64,000 nt of DNA, from assembly GCF_002428305.1 (NCBI RefSeq), contig NZ_DIVJ01000048.1, positions 1 to 64,000 of the forward strand, read 5' to 3'. Position 1 is the first letter of the stretch, and each line of letters begins with the position of its first letter. A program made the position numbers and the translations under genes. Under the pieces are notes generated by a model. The model worked only from the letters and a program-made list of their open reading frames with translations, made no database searches and had not been told where the DNA came from. Source of the stretch: Flavobacterium sp. UBA6135. Its GTDB lineage: Bacteria > Bacteroidota > Bacteroidia > Flavobacteriales > Flavobacteriaceae. Below are positions 25,127-33,566 of the stretch, one piece after another.

Positions 25127-25780
25127 ATGAAACTAGTTAAAAACATGCTACTAATTATGATTTTTTCTACACAAATCATAGCAGCTCAAGAAACTGAAGC
25201 AGACACTCTAGCTATTAAAAGCAAAAAATATGAACGTTTTTATATAGAAACCGGAATTCACATACCTATTGATAATCTAGCAAAAGTTATTAAACCTTCT
25301 CCTCAAATTGGAGTTTGGTATAGAAGTAAATTTCAAGAAAATAACTTCGTAGAAATCGGCTTCAACGTATTTATACCTTTAAAAAATGAATCTTTTGTTT
25401 TTAAAGTCCCAGACACTTTAATTAAAACAAATACTGAGGGTGTTTCCGGAATGGTTGGCTTTAGATTTAATAAATTATACCATCCTTTTCATAAAAAAGA
25501 GGTTTCAATTGAATGGAACACCTCGTTTGGTTATGCGTTTTTTATGTACGATGCAAATTATCATCGTTATTTAAACGAATTAGAAAGTGAAACAAAAACA
25601 AACAAACCTTATTCCCGAGCGTTTAGTACTTTCCATATAGGAACGGGATTTAAATTTAATTATAAAAATATTGGTTGTCAAGTGCATTATCAATGGACTC
25701 CCTATGCTTTGTTTTCTGATTACATAGATAAAAATTTTGGAGCTCAAGCTCTTCAAATCGGCATTTTTTACAGACAATAA
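25127..25780 (+). CDS. Outer-membrane beta-barrel-like protein
   Basis: I use the ATG at 25127, two bases after the previous stop. The 217-residue protein has a signal peptide (MKLVKNMLLIMIFSTQIIAA). The mature part has alternating aromatic-rich strands (GVWYRSKF, NNFVEIGFNVFIPL, SFGYAFFMYD, FHIGTGFKFNYKN), and its last strand ends in Phe-Tyr-Arg-Gln. The look is that of a small outer-membrane barrel, but the family is not recognised. It is probably co-transcribed with the surface-repeat gene. Confidence 0.7.
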   Translation: MKLVKNMLLIMIFSTQIIAAQETEADTLAIKSKKYERFYIETGIHIPIDNLAKVIKPSPQIGVWYRSKFQENNFVEIGFNVFIPLKNESFVFKVPDTLIKTNTEGVSGMVGFRFNKLYHPFHKKEVSIEWNTSFGYAFFMYDANYHRYLNELESETKTNKPYSRAFSTFHIGTGFKFNYKNIGCQVHYQWTPYALFSDYIDKNFGAQALQIGIFYRQ

Positions 25781-25818
25781 TTTTTTACTCAATTTTATGT
25801 TAAACAACATCTGCCATC

Positions 25819-25850
25819 TTGTCATATTTTCAATTTTAGTATTATCTTTG
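25819..25850 (+). promoter_or_regulatory. Promoter of miaB
   Basis: TTG (25819-25821) and TATCTTTG (25843-25850) are 21 bp apart and fit the Bacteroidetes consensus. The predicted start is about 20 bases before the miaB ATG. Confidence 0.65.
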
Positions 25851-25876
25851 CAGACTGATTTCAGATAAAATCGATT

Positions 25877-27325
25877 ATGGAGAAGACAATTGAAGAAAAC
25901 AAGCAAGGAACCAGCTTGGTTTTAGAACAAAAAGAAGGCAATACCAAAAAGCTTTTTATAGAAAGTTACGGATGTCAGATGAATTTTTCTGATAGTGAAA
26001 TCGTAGCTTCCATTTTGCATGAACAAGGTTATAACACTACCCAAAATTTGGAAGAAGCCGATTTGGTTTTGGTCAATACTTGCTCGATTCGTGATAAAGC
26101 TGAACAAACCGTTCGCAAACGTTTAGAAAAATACAATGCCGTAAAAAAAATCAATCCAACAATGAAAGTGGGTGTTTTGGGTTGTATGGCCGAGAGATTA
26201 AAAAGTCAGTTTTTGGAAGAAGAAAAAATTGTAGATATGGTCGTTGGTCCTGATGCCTACAAAGACATTCCAAACCTATTAAAAGAAGTTGAAGAAGGTC
26301 GAGATGCAATCAATGTGATTTTATCTAAAGATGAAACCTATGGCGATATTTCTCCTGTTCGATTAAACAGTAATGGCGTGAATGCATTTGTATCCATCAC
26401 TCGCGGATGTGATAATATGTGTACTTTTTGCGTTGTTCCATTTACCCGTGGTCGTGAAAGAAGTCGTGAACCACAAAGTATTTTAGAAGAAATCAAAGAT
26501 TTATCAGACAGAGGCTTTAAAGAAGTAACGCTTTTAGGTCAAAATGTAGATAGTTATTTATGGTATGGTGGTGGTTTAAAGAAAGATTTCGACAAAGCCA
26601 CCGAAATGCAACAAGCTACAGCAGTTGATTTTACGCAATTACTTGAAATGTGTGCCGTTCAATTTCCAAAGATGCGTTTTCGTTTTTCTACTTCCAATCC
26701 ACAAGATATGCATGTGGAAGTAATCGAAATCATGGCCAAATACCATAACATTTGCAATTATATTCATTTACCGGTTCAAAGCGGAAGCACAAGAATTTTG
26801 AAAGAAATGAACCGTCAACACACCCGTGAAGAATACATGGCGTTGGTGGATAAGATATATGAAATTATTCCTGATATTTCGCTTTCGCAGGATATGATTA
26901 CCGGTTTCCCAACAGAAACAGAAGAAGATCATCAAGACACCTTGAGTTTGATGGAATATGTGAAATATGATTTCGGATTTATGTTTGCTTATTCGGAGCG
27001 ACCGGGAACATTAGCCGCCAGAAAAATGGAAGACAACGTGCCGGAAGAAGTGAAGAAAAGACGATTAAACGAAATCATCGACTTACAACAAAAATTAGGT
27101 TTAGAAAGAACCAAACGTTTTATTGGTCAAGAAGTGGAAGTTTTAATTGAAAAAGAATCCAAACGATCTACCGAGCATTGGAGCGGTAGAAATTCTCAAA
27201 ACACAGTGGTTGTTTTTCCAAAAGAAAATTACAAAGTTGGTGATTTTGTGATGGTAAAAATCAACGATTGTACCGCTGCTACATTAATTGGAGAAGCGGT
27301 TGGGTATTCTGAGATGATGAATTAA
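25877..27325 (+). CDS. miaB: tRNA-2-methylthio-N6-dimethylallyladenosine synthase MiaB
   Basis: The 482-residue radical-SAM enzyme adds the methylthio group to i6A37 of tRNAs reading UNN codons. The N-terminal cluster Cys are C33, C69 and C103, and the radical-SAM cluster is C178, C182 and C185 in RGCDNMCTFCVVPFTRG. A TRAM domain occupies the C-terminus (about 415-480). The ATG at 25877 is used; an N-terminal Glu/Lys-rich extension of about 25 residues precedes the conserved part. It has its own promoter and is followed by a repeat tract. Confidence 0.95.
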   Translation: MEKTIEENKQGTSLVLEQKEGNTKKLFIESYGCQMNFSDSEIVASILHEQGYNTTQNLEEADLVLVNTCSIRDKAEQTVRKRLEKYNAVKKINPTMKVGVLGCMAERLKSQFLEEEKIVDMVVGPDAYKDIPNLLKEVEEGRDAINVILSKDETYGDISPVRLNSNGVNAFVSITRGCDNMCTFCVVPFTRGRERSREPQSILEEIKDLSDRGFKEVTLLGQNVDSYLWYGGGLKKDFDKATEMQQATAVDFTQLLEMCAVQFPKMRFRFSTSNPQDMHVEVIEIMAKYHNICNYIHLPVQSGSTRILKEMNRQHTREEYMALVDKIYEIIPDISLSQDMITGFPTETEEDHQDTLSLMEYVKYDFGFMFAYSERPGTLAARKMEDNVPEEVKKRRLNEIIDLQQKLGLERTKRFIGQEVEVLIEKESKRSTEHWSGRNSQNTVVVFPKENYKVGDFVMVKINDCTAATLIGEAVGYSEMMN

Positions 27326-27330
27326 TTTTT

Positions 27331-27404
27331 GTTTCAGGTTTAAAGTTTCAGGTTAACTCCTAAACTTGAAACCTGAAACCTGAAACTTGAAACGTAAAAC
27401 TAAA
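27331..27404. repeat. Inverted pair of heptamer arrays
   Basis: Four left units (GTTTCAG, GTTTAAA, GTTTCAG, GTTAACT) face six right units (AACTTGA, AACCTGA, AACCTGA, AACTTGA, AACGTAA, AACTAAA). The AACCTGA-type units on the right are complementary to the GTTTCAG-type units on the left, so the tract can fold back on itself. It fills most of the gap between miaB and the next gene and ends one base before its ATG. Confidence 0.75.
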
Positions 27405-27405
27405 C

Positions 27406-28668
27406 ATGGAATCCGTACAAGCAATAAAACAACGATTTGAAATCATCGGAAACGATCCGAAACTCAATCGTGCGATAGAAAAAGCCATTCAGGTTGCTCC
27501 TACCGATATTTCGGTTTTGGTAACCGGTGAAAGTGGTGTTGGAAAAGAAAGTATTCCAAAAATCATTCATTCTCTTTCGCATAGAAAACATGGAAAATAT
27601 ATAGCTGTAAACTGCGGAGCAATTCCTGAAGGAACAATTGACAGTGAACTCTTTGGTCACGAAAAAGGTTCCTTTACCGGAGCTACCGGAGCTCGTGATG
27701 GTTATTTTGAAGTGGCAGATGGCGGAACCATTTTTTTAGATGAAGTAGGCGAATTACCATTAACGACTCAAGTTCGTTTACTTCGTGTGTTGGAAAATGG
27801 TGAATTTATCAAAGTAGGTTCCTCACAAGTACAAAAAACAAATGTTCGTATTGTAGCTGCCACAAACGTCAATATGTTTGATGCGATTGAAAAAGGCAAA
27901 TTCCGTGAAGATTTATATTATCGTTTGAGCACTGTGGATATTAATTTACCGCCATTACGTGAACGAAAAGACGACATTCATTTATTATTTAGAAAATTTG
28001 CCGCCGATTTTAGTCAGAAATACAAAATGCCGCCCATCAAATTAGATGACAATGCGGTTGAATTATTGTTGAAATATCGCTGGAGCGGAAACATTCGTCA
28101 ATTGCGGAATATTGCCGAACAAATTTCTGTTTTAGAAACCAATAGAACTATTTCTCATCAAACACTTTCCTCCTATTTACCACAAGAAGGCTCTAACCTT
28201 CCTGCTGTTATCAAAGATAAAAAAGCAGAAAATGATTTTAGTACAGAAAGAGAAATTCTGTATAAAGTACTTTTTGACATGAAAAGTGATTTGAATGATT
28301 TGAAAAAACTCACACTGGAATTGATGCAAAATGGCAGTTCAAAAGTGCAAGAAGCCAATAAAAATCTTATTCAAAAACTATACGGTCAAAAAGAAGAAGC
28401 CGAAATTGCATTTGAACAACCCAAAACTGAAAGCATTCCTTTGCAAAATCAATTTGAACAAGAAGAATTTGAAGACGATGATGACGACCAAAATTATCTT
28501 TTTGCCGAAACAGTTGAAGAAGAAGAAACCTTGCGATTGGATGCCAAAGAAATTGAACTCATCAAAAAAGCATTAGACAGAAACAAAGGAAAACGAAAAG
28601 CTGCAGCTGATGAATTAGGCATTTCGGAACGAACTTTATATCGAAAAATTAAACAATTTGATTTGTAA
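27406..28668 (+). CDS. Sigma-54-dependent AAA+ activator without receiver domain
   Basis: The 420-residue protein starts directly with an AAA+ domain: Walker A GESGVGKE (41-48), the sigma-54 contact loop GSFTGA (88-93) and Walker B GGTIFLDEVGEL (about 106-117). There is no N-terminal receiver, PAS or GAF domain, so its activity is probably set by partner proteins or levels. The loop has Ser where GAFTGA is usual. A linker with Glu/Asp clusters (about 330-380) leads to a Fis-type helix-turn-helix at the C-terminus (KGKRKAAADELGISERTLYR). It precedes an LptE-like gene by four bases, so it is linked to an envelope operon. Confidence 0.9.
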   Translation: MESVQAIKQRFEIIGNDPKLNRAIEKAIQVAPTDISVLVTGESGVGKESIPKIIHSLSHRKHGKYIAVNCGAIPEGTIDSELFGHEKGSFTGATGARDGYFEVADGGTIFLDEVGELPLTTQVRLLRVLENGEFIKVGSSQVQKTNVRIVAATNVNMFDAIEKGKFREDLYYRLSTVDINLPPLRERKDDIHLLFRKFAADFSQKYKMPPIKLDDNAVELLLKYRWSGNIRQLRNIAEQISVLETNRTISHQTLSSYLPQEGSNLPAVIKDKKAENDFSTEREILYKVLFDMKSDLNDLKKLTLELMQNGSSKVQEANKNLIQKLYGQKEEAEIAFEQPKTESIPLQNQFEQEEFEDDDDDQNYLFAETVEEEETLRLDAKEIELIKKALDRNKGKRKAAADELGISERTLYRKIKQFDL

Positions 28669-28672
28669 AAAC

Positions 28673-29179
28673 ATGAAAAAAATAGTCAAATACGGTCTAT
28701 TTCTACTAGCAATTATTTCAATAAACAGTTGTAAATATTACAACTTCACCGGAACGGGAAAAATTGATGCAGAAACATTTCAGGTAAATTATTTTCAAAA
28801 TAATGCCGAATTAATTGAGCCGGGAATAGAAAGAGATTTTACGCTAGCATTACAAGATTTAATTCAAAATCAAACGAACTTAAACCTTACTACATCAGGT
28901 GCTGATTTAATTTATGAAGGTGAGATTACAGCCTTTAGAATTTCTCCAATGACGGCAACAGCTGACCAACGTGCTGCTCAGAACAGAGTAACAATGAATG
29001 TTAGAGTTAAATTTACCAACACAAAAAAAGAAGAAGATGATTTTGACAAAACCTTTTCCTTTTTTTATGATTATCCTGCCAATCAACAATTGATAGGAGC
29101 AACACTTCAAGCTGCGAAGAACGAATTGTTCGAGAGAATTACACAAGACATTTTCAATGCTTCTTTGGCTAAATGGTAA
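28673..29179 (+). CDS. lptE: LptE-like lipoprotein (LPS assembly)
   Basis: I use the ATG at 28673, four bases after the activator stop. The 168-residue protein has a lipoprotein signal (MKKIVKYGLFLLAIISINSC, Cys 20). The mature part begins KYYNFTGTGK and has the segment INRVTMNVRVKFTNTKKEED-like (NRVTMNVRVKFTN) and a C-terminal ERITQDIFNASLAKW, matching Bacteroidetes LptE-type proteins. It probably works with LptD at the outer membrane in LPS delivery. No lptD is nearby. It is likely co-transcribed with the activator gene. Confidence 0.8.
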   Translation: MKKIVKYGLFLLAIISINSCKYYNFTGTGKIDAETFQVNYFQNNAELIEPGIERDFTLALQDLIQNQTNLNLTTSGADLIYEGEITAFRISPMTATADQRAAQNRVTMNVRVKFTNTKKEEDDFDKTFSFFYDYPANQQLIGATLQAAKNELFERITQDIFNASLAKW

Positions 29180-29217
29180 ATCCTTTTAATTTTTTATTCA
29201 AATTTGTTAAAAAAAAC

Positions 29218-29225
29218 TATCTTTG
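29218..29225 (+). promoter_or_regulatory. Possible -7 box of the TPR gene
   Basis: TATCTTTG fits TAnnTTTG 22 bp before the TTG start of the TPR gene. The nearest TTG is only 11 bp upstream, too close for a normal -33 box. Confidence 0.35.
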
Positions 29226-29247
29226 TTTGTAAGCTAAATACATCACT

Positions 29248-30240
29248 TTGAATCTATCTGAATACACATATCTACTTAACAATCCTAATGCTATAAATGA
29301 AAAACAAGCTAAAGCATTAGAAGTTGTATTAGATAACTTTCCCTATTTTCAAAGTGCTAGAGCTTTATATTTAAAAGGACTTTACAACCAAGACAGCTAT
29401 AAATATAATTTCGCTTTAAAACATACTGCCGCTCATACCTCAGACAGAAGTGTTCTTTTTGATTTTATTACTTCTGATGAATTTACCATTATTGAAAAAG
29501 ATATCTACGAACGTAAATTAGCAGAATTACAAGATATTATTGTTAATGACAGTGAACTACTAGTTGCATCTGAAAATTCAATTCAAAAAGAAGAAATTAA
29601 AAAAATCATTGAAGTTGAAATTGAAAATGTTGAAATCAGTACAGAAGAAACCTTTTCAGCAGACTTAACTATACTTCCTGAGGAAACAGAAGCGGCTAAA
29701 GAAAAAAGCATTTCTAATGAAGTAGAATTAGAAATTATTGAAGATCAAAATATACCATCTACTACTATTCAATCAGAAGCAATTGAAATTGAAGACAAAT
29801 TGGAAATTGGAAAACCAATTGCATTTTCTCAAAATGAAAAGCATTCGTTTGAAGAATGGCTTCAAATCACAAAAATACAACCTATTGACAGGACTGAAAG
29901 TAGTGTTTTAAGCATAAAACCAACAATAGAAGCAACTTCTGAAGCAAAAAAGGAATCCAATTCTAAAAAGAAAAAAATAGAATTAATAGATAAATTTATA
30001 GAATCAAACCCAAAAATTACGCCCGCAAAAGACATCGTTGAAAAAGCCACAATTGCAGTAGAATCAAGTGACAATACACAGTTGATGACTGAAACTTTGG
30101 CACGTGTTTATTTGGAACAAAAAAAATATCAAAAGGCAATTCAAGCCTACGAAATATTAATTTTGAAATATCCAGAAAAAAGTATTTTCTTTGCAGACCG
30201 AATTAAGGACATAAAAATTTTACAACAAAATAATCAATAA
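29248..30240 (+). CDS. TPR-containing protein (unknown function)
   Basis: The 330-residue protein starts at TTG (29248); no in-frame ATG exists near it. The N-terminus (1-100) is a conserved flavobacterial block containing LDNFPYFQSARALYLKGLYN. The middle (about 110-260) is Glu/Ile-rich and low in complexity, ending in a Lys cluster. The C-terminus (about 275-325) has a TPR-like helix pair (TLARVYLEQKKYQKAIQAYE). It lies two bases before secG and downstream of the LptE-like gene. A scaffold role is a guess. Confidence 0.7.
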   Translation: MNLSEYTYLLNNPNAINEKQAKALEVVLDNFPYFQSARALYLKGLYNQDSYKYNFALKHTAAHTSDRSVLFDFITSDEFTIIEKDIYERKLAELQDIIVNDSELLVASENSIQKEEIKKIIEVEIENVEISTEETFSADLTILPEETEAAKEKSISNEVELEIIEDQNIPSTTIQSEAIEIEDKLEIGKPIAFSQNEKHSFEEWLQITKIQPIDRTESSVLSIKPTIEATSEAKKESNSKKKKIELIDKFIESNPKITPAKDIVEKATIAVESSDNTQLMTETLARVYLEQKKYQKAIQAYEILILKYPEKSIFFADRIKDIKILQQNNQ

Positions 30241-30242
30241 CA

Positions 30243-30596
30243 ATGAGTTTCTCAATTTTCTTATTTTTAATAACAGTAGTTTGTGTTTTACTTATCATAG
30301 TAATTATGGTTCAAAATCCTAAAGGTGGTGGTTTATCTTCTTCATTTGGTGGAACACAACAATTAGGTGGCGTTCAAAAAACTACAGACTTTTTAGATAA
30401 AAGTACATGGACACTTGGTATCGTACTAATAGTTTTAATTTTATTATCAAGTTTGAGTGATTTTGGTCAAACCAATACCATCACAATTGATAAAGGTGCT
30501 TCAACTCCTGTTGCTGCTCCGGTTCAACAACCTTTGACTCCAGCTGCAACTCCTACTCAGGCTGAAGGTGAATCAAGTTCTGAAACAAATCAATAA
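30243..30596 (+). CDS. secG: Preprotein translocase subunit SecG
   Basis: The 117-residue protein has two TM helices (about 4-23 and 54-72) with the SecG signature VQNPKGGGLSSSFGG between them. A Thr/Pro/Ala/Gln-rich tail (about 85-117) extends beyond the usual bacterial SecG. It joins SecYE in the protein export channel. It lies two bases after the TPR gene, and a terminator follows. Confidence 0.93.
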   Translation: MSFSIFLFLITVVCVLLIIVIMVQNPKGGGLSSSFGGTQQLGGVQKTTDFLDKSTWTLGIVLIVLILLSSLSDFGQTNTITIDKGASTPVAAPVQQPLTPAATPTQAEGESSSETNQ

Positions 30597-30617
30597 TTAG
30601 AAATTATATAAATAGTT

Positions 30618-30646
30618 AATCCCGAAAAAATTCGGGATTTTTTTTT
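30618..30646 (+). terminator. Terminator after secG
   Basis: AATCCCGAA and TTCGGGATT pair as 9-bp arms around AAAA, followed by a run of T. Confidence 0.85.
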
Positions 30647-30652
30647 GGATGT

Positions 30653-30695
30653 ACTGAAAAAATGTCAGTTTGAAACCTATGGCATAATTTCTGAC
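30653..30695 (+). promoter_or_regulatory. Candidate control region of groES-groEL
   Basis: ACTGA (30653-30657) and TCAGT (30665-30669) form a short inverted repeat. Downstream, TGGCATAATTTCTGAC (30680-30695) resembles a sigma-54 -24/-12 element in having TGG and a later TG, but it has GA where GC is expected. The predicted start would be about 35 bp before the groES ATG. Both are weak suggestions. Confidence 0.3.
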
Positions 30696-30739
30696 TATTA
30701 GGAAAACAACAAATTAAATTTAATTAAAAAATATATTTT

Positions 30740-31015
30740 ATGTCAGTAAACATTAAACCCCTTTCAGACCGCGTTTTAGTTGAGCCGGCTGCAGCCGAAA
30801 CAACTACAGCCTCAGGAATTATTATTCCGGACACTGCCAAAGAAAAACCACAAAAAGGAATTGTTGTGGCAGTTGGTAATGGTAAAAAAGACCATACTAT
30901 GACTGTAAAAGTTGGTGACACCGTTTTATATGGCAAATATGCCGGAACCGAATTAAAGTTGGAAGGCAAAGATTACCTTATTATGAGAGAAGATGATATT
31001 CTTGCAATCGTATAA
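30740..31015 (+). CDS. groES: Co-chaperonin GroES
   Basis: The 91-residue protein matches GroES in length. It starts VNIKPLSDRVLVEPAAAETTT, has the mobile loop (ASGIIIPDTAKEKPQKGIV) and ends EDDILAIV. It caps GroEL during protein folding in the cytoplasm. It precedes groEL by 50 bp. Confidence 0.96.
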   Translation: MSVNIKPLSDRVLVEPAAAETTTASGIIIPDTAKEKPQKGIVVAVGNGKKDHTMTVKVGDTVLYGKYAGTELKLEGKDYLIMREDDILAIV

Positions 31016-31065
31016 TAAAATAGAAAGATTAAAAAAACATCAAATAAATTAAATAGTACTATAAA

Positions 31066-32697
31066 ATGGCAAAAGATATAAAATTCGACATTGAAGCACG
31101 CGACGGTTTAAAACGTGGTGTTGATGCATTGGCAAACGCAGTAAAAGTAACTTTAGGACCAAAAGGTCGAAATGTAACAATCAGCAAATCATTTGGTGGA
31201 CCAACAGTAACCAAAGATGGTGTAACGGTTGCCAAAGAAGTTGAATTGAAAGATCCATTGGAAAATATGGGTGCTCAAATGGTTAAAGAAGTGGCTTCAA
31301 AAACCAATGATTTAGCTGGAGACGGAACAACAACTGCAACGGTTCTAGCTCAAGCTATCGTAAAAGAAGGTTTGAAAAACGTAGCGGCCGGAGCAAATCC
31401 AATGGATTTAAAAAGAGGAATTGACAAAGCTGTAGAAGCAATTGTTGCTGATTTGGGCAAACAAGCTAAAGAAGTAGGAAGTTCTACTGAAAAAATCAAA
31501 CAAGTAGCTTCGATTTCTGCTAATAACGATGAAGTAATTGGCGAATTAATCGCAACTGCTTTCGGAAAAGTGGGTAAAGAAGGTGTTATCACTGTTGAAG
31601 AAGCCAAAGGAACGGATACATATGTTGATGTGGTAGAAGGAATGCAATTTGACAGAGGATATTTATCGCCTTACTTTGTAACCAATCCGGAAAAAATGAA
31701 TGTGGAATTAGAAAATCCATACATTCTACTATATGATAAAAAAGTTTCTTCTTTAAAAGAGTTATTGCCGGTTTTAGAACCAGTAGCTCAATCAGGAAAA
31801 CCATTATTAATTATTGCAGAAGATGTTGATGGAGAAGCTCTTTCAACGTTGGTGGTAAATAAATTACGTGGAGCCTTAAAAATTGCTGCTGTAAAAGCAC
31901 CTGGTTTTGGTGACAGAAGAAAAGCGATGTTGGAAGATATTGCCATCTTAACCGGAGGAACCGTAATTGCAGAAGAAAGTGGTTATACTTTAGAAAACGC
32001 AACGTTAGAAATGTTAGGAACAGCTGAAAAAGTTTCTATTGATAAAGACAATACAACTATCGTAAACGGAGCAGGAAATGGTGATTTGATTAAAAATCGT
32101 GTTAACCAAATCAAAGCTCAAATGGAAACAACAACTTCTGATTATGACCGTGAGAAATTACAAGAACGTTTGGCTAAATTAGCAGGAGGTGTTGCTGTTC
32201 TTTATGTTGGTGCTGCTTCTGAAGTAGAAATGAAAGAGAAAAAAGACAGAGTTGATGATGCTTTACACGCAACAAGAGCAGCTGTTGAAGAAGGAATTGT
32301 TGCCGGTGGTGGCGTCGCTTTATTAAGAGCTAAAAACGTTTTAGCCTCTTTAAAAGCAGACAATGCGGATGAAGCAACCGGAATTCAAATTGTTTCTCGT
32401 GCGGTTGAATCGCCATTGCGAACCATTGTTGAAAATGCAGGTTTAGAAGGTTCTGTGGTTGTTGCAAAAGTAGCCGAAGGAAAAGGTGATTTTGGATACA
32501 ATGCAAAAACCGACGAATATGTAGATATGCTAAAAGCCGGAATCATCGATCCGAAAAAAGTAACGCGTGTGGCTTTGGAAAATGCTGCTTCTGTTGCCGG
32601 AATGATTTTAACTACAGAGTGTGCTTTAGTTGATATTAAAGAAGAAAATGCCGGTGGCGGAATGCCGATGGGTGGCGGAATGCCGGGAATGATGTAA
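31066..32697 (+). CDS. groEL: Chaperonin GroEL
   Basis: The 543-residue protein is the usual length. It has the ATP-binding GDGTTTATVLAQ block (about 85-98), the apical-domain segments and a Gly/Met-rich tail (GGGMPMGGGMPGMM). It folds newly made proteins with GroES. It is the second gene of the operon and is followed by a heptamer repeat tract and a terminator shared with the convergent operon. Confidence 0.97.
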   Translation: MAKDIKFDIEARDGLKRGVDALANAVKVTLGPKGRNVTISKSFGGPTVTKDGVTVAKEVELKDPLENMGAQMVKEVASKTNDLAGDGTTTATVLAQAIVKEGLKNVAAGANPMDLKRGIDKAVEAIVADLGKQAKEVGSSTEKIKQVASISANNDEVIGELIATAFGKVGKEGVITVEEAKGTDTYVDVVEGMQFDRGYLSPYFVTNPEKMNVELENPYILLYDKKVSSLKELLPVLEPVAQSGKPLLIIAEDVDGEALSTLVVNKLRGALKIAAVKAPGFGDRRKAMLEDIAILTGGTVIAEESGYTLENATLEMLGTAEKVSIDKDNTTIVNGAGNGDLIKNRVNQIKAQMETTTSDYDREKLQERLAKLAGGVAVLYVGAASEVEMKEKKDRVDDALHATRAAVEEGIVAGGGVALLRAKNVLASLKADNADEATGIQIVSRAVESPLRTIVENAGLEGSVVVAKVAEGKGDFGYNAKTDEYVDMLKAGIIDPKKVTRVALENAASVAGMILTTECALVDIKEENAGGGMPMGGGMPGMM

Positions 32698-32701
32698 TTT
32701 G

Positions 32702-32750
32702 GTATTAAGATTCGAGTATTAAGTATTAAGACTTGAGTATTAAGACTTAT
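32702..32750. repeat. Array of seven heptamers (GTATTAA / GACTTGA)
   Basis: Seven consecutive heptamers read GTATTAA, GATTCGA, GTATTAA, GTATTAA, GACTTGA, GTATTAA and GACTTAT. Four are identical. The phase is exact throughout, starting five bases after the groEL stop. Confidence 0.8.
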
Positions 32751-32756
32751 AAAGAT

Positions 32757-32792
32757 AAAAAATCCGTCATGAAGAAATTCGTGACGGATTTT
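32757..32792. terminator. Bidirectional terminator between groEL and the DUF2490 gene
   Basis: AAAATCCGTCA (32759-32769) pairs with TGACGGATTTT (32782-32792). The stem extends inward through a GU pair to a GAAA tetraloop (32774-32777). A-rich and T-rich flanks on both sides make it usable on both strands. Confidence 0.8.
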
Positions 32793-32800
32793 GTTTTTTA

Positions 32801-33547
32801 TTAAATACTTAGATTTTGCAAAATTGAAAACGACATTGTATGATTCATGATATCATTGGTCGTACTTGGATTTAAATAATGATTCATATAACCCAATTCA
32901 ATTCGAGTCTGTTCTTTAAAATGAATACCTAATCCAGTGAAAAATCGGTTTTGATCAAAGAATTTGGAATTAACTTTATTTTGCCCAATATTTAAAAATA
33001 CTTCTGATTGAATGACACCATACAATGTATTATTAGAATTTTTGAAGTTAGATAAATGAATTAAATTTCTATTCAAATAGCGAAATCTGTTTTGATAATT
33101 TGTTGCAACAACTTCTGTGTTTTGATCAACTACTCCCAATCTGTCCACAAATCGCTGTTCAACTCGAATTCGATGATTCATTAGATTTTTATCTTCTTTC
33201 CATTTGTGATTGTAAACCAATTGTTGCCAAATTCTGTTTTCACCAAAATAATCATCAAAAGTTGGACTAAAAGTGTTGATTAAACCATATCCTAAACCCA
33301 GGTTTAACTTTGAATTAACATGATAAACGCCTCCAATCCTAAATAAATTTTGACGGCTATAATTTAGGTTGTCATCAAGTCTAAACTGAGCTTCAACATG
33401 AATGCCAACTTTTTCTTGAACCTTAATCTGACCAACGTATGCAAACCAATTGGCTTGATCTTCATTTTTATTTTGAGAATTCACCTCCGTAAAACAAGAT
33501 AAAAAAACACAAAATAGAACACTTTTCGTAATCCAATTAACCCTCAT
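32801..33547 (-). CDS. DUF2490 family outer-membrane protein
   Basis: The 248-residue protein has a signal peptide (MRVNWITKSVLFCVFLSCFT) and then repeated aromatic strands typical of a beta-barrel. The signature segments NKNEDQANWFAYVGQIKV and LGLGYGLINTF, with the RIRVEQRFVDR turn, match DUF2490, whose members are thought to be outer-membrane barrels. It is the last gene of the metal operon, 19 bp after the HMA gene. Role unknown; transport or binding of the same metal is inferred from context. Confidence 0.75.
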   Translation of the reverse strand: MRVNWITKSVLFCVFLSCFTEVNSQNKNEDQANWFAYVGQIKVQEKVGIHVEAQFRLDDNLNYSRQNLFRIGGVYHVNSKLNLGLGYGLINTFSPTFDDYFGENRIWQQLVYNHKWKEDKNLMNHRIRVEQRFVDRLGVVDQNTEVVATNYQNRFRYLNRNLIHLSNFKNSNNTLYGVIQSEVFLNIGQNKVNSKFFDQNRFFTGLGIHFKEQTRIELGYMNHYLNPSTTNDIMNHTMSFSILQNLSI

Positions 33548-33566
33548 AACCGGTCATTTTAGATTT

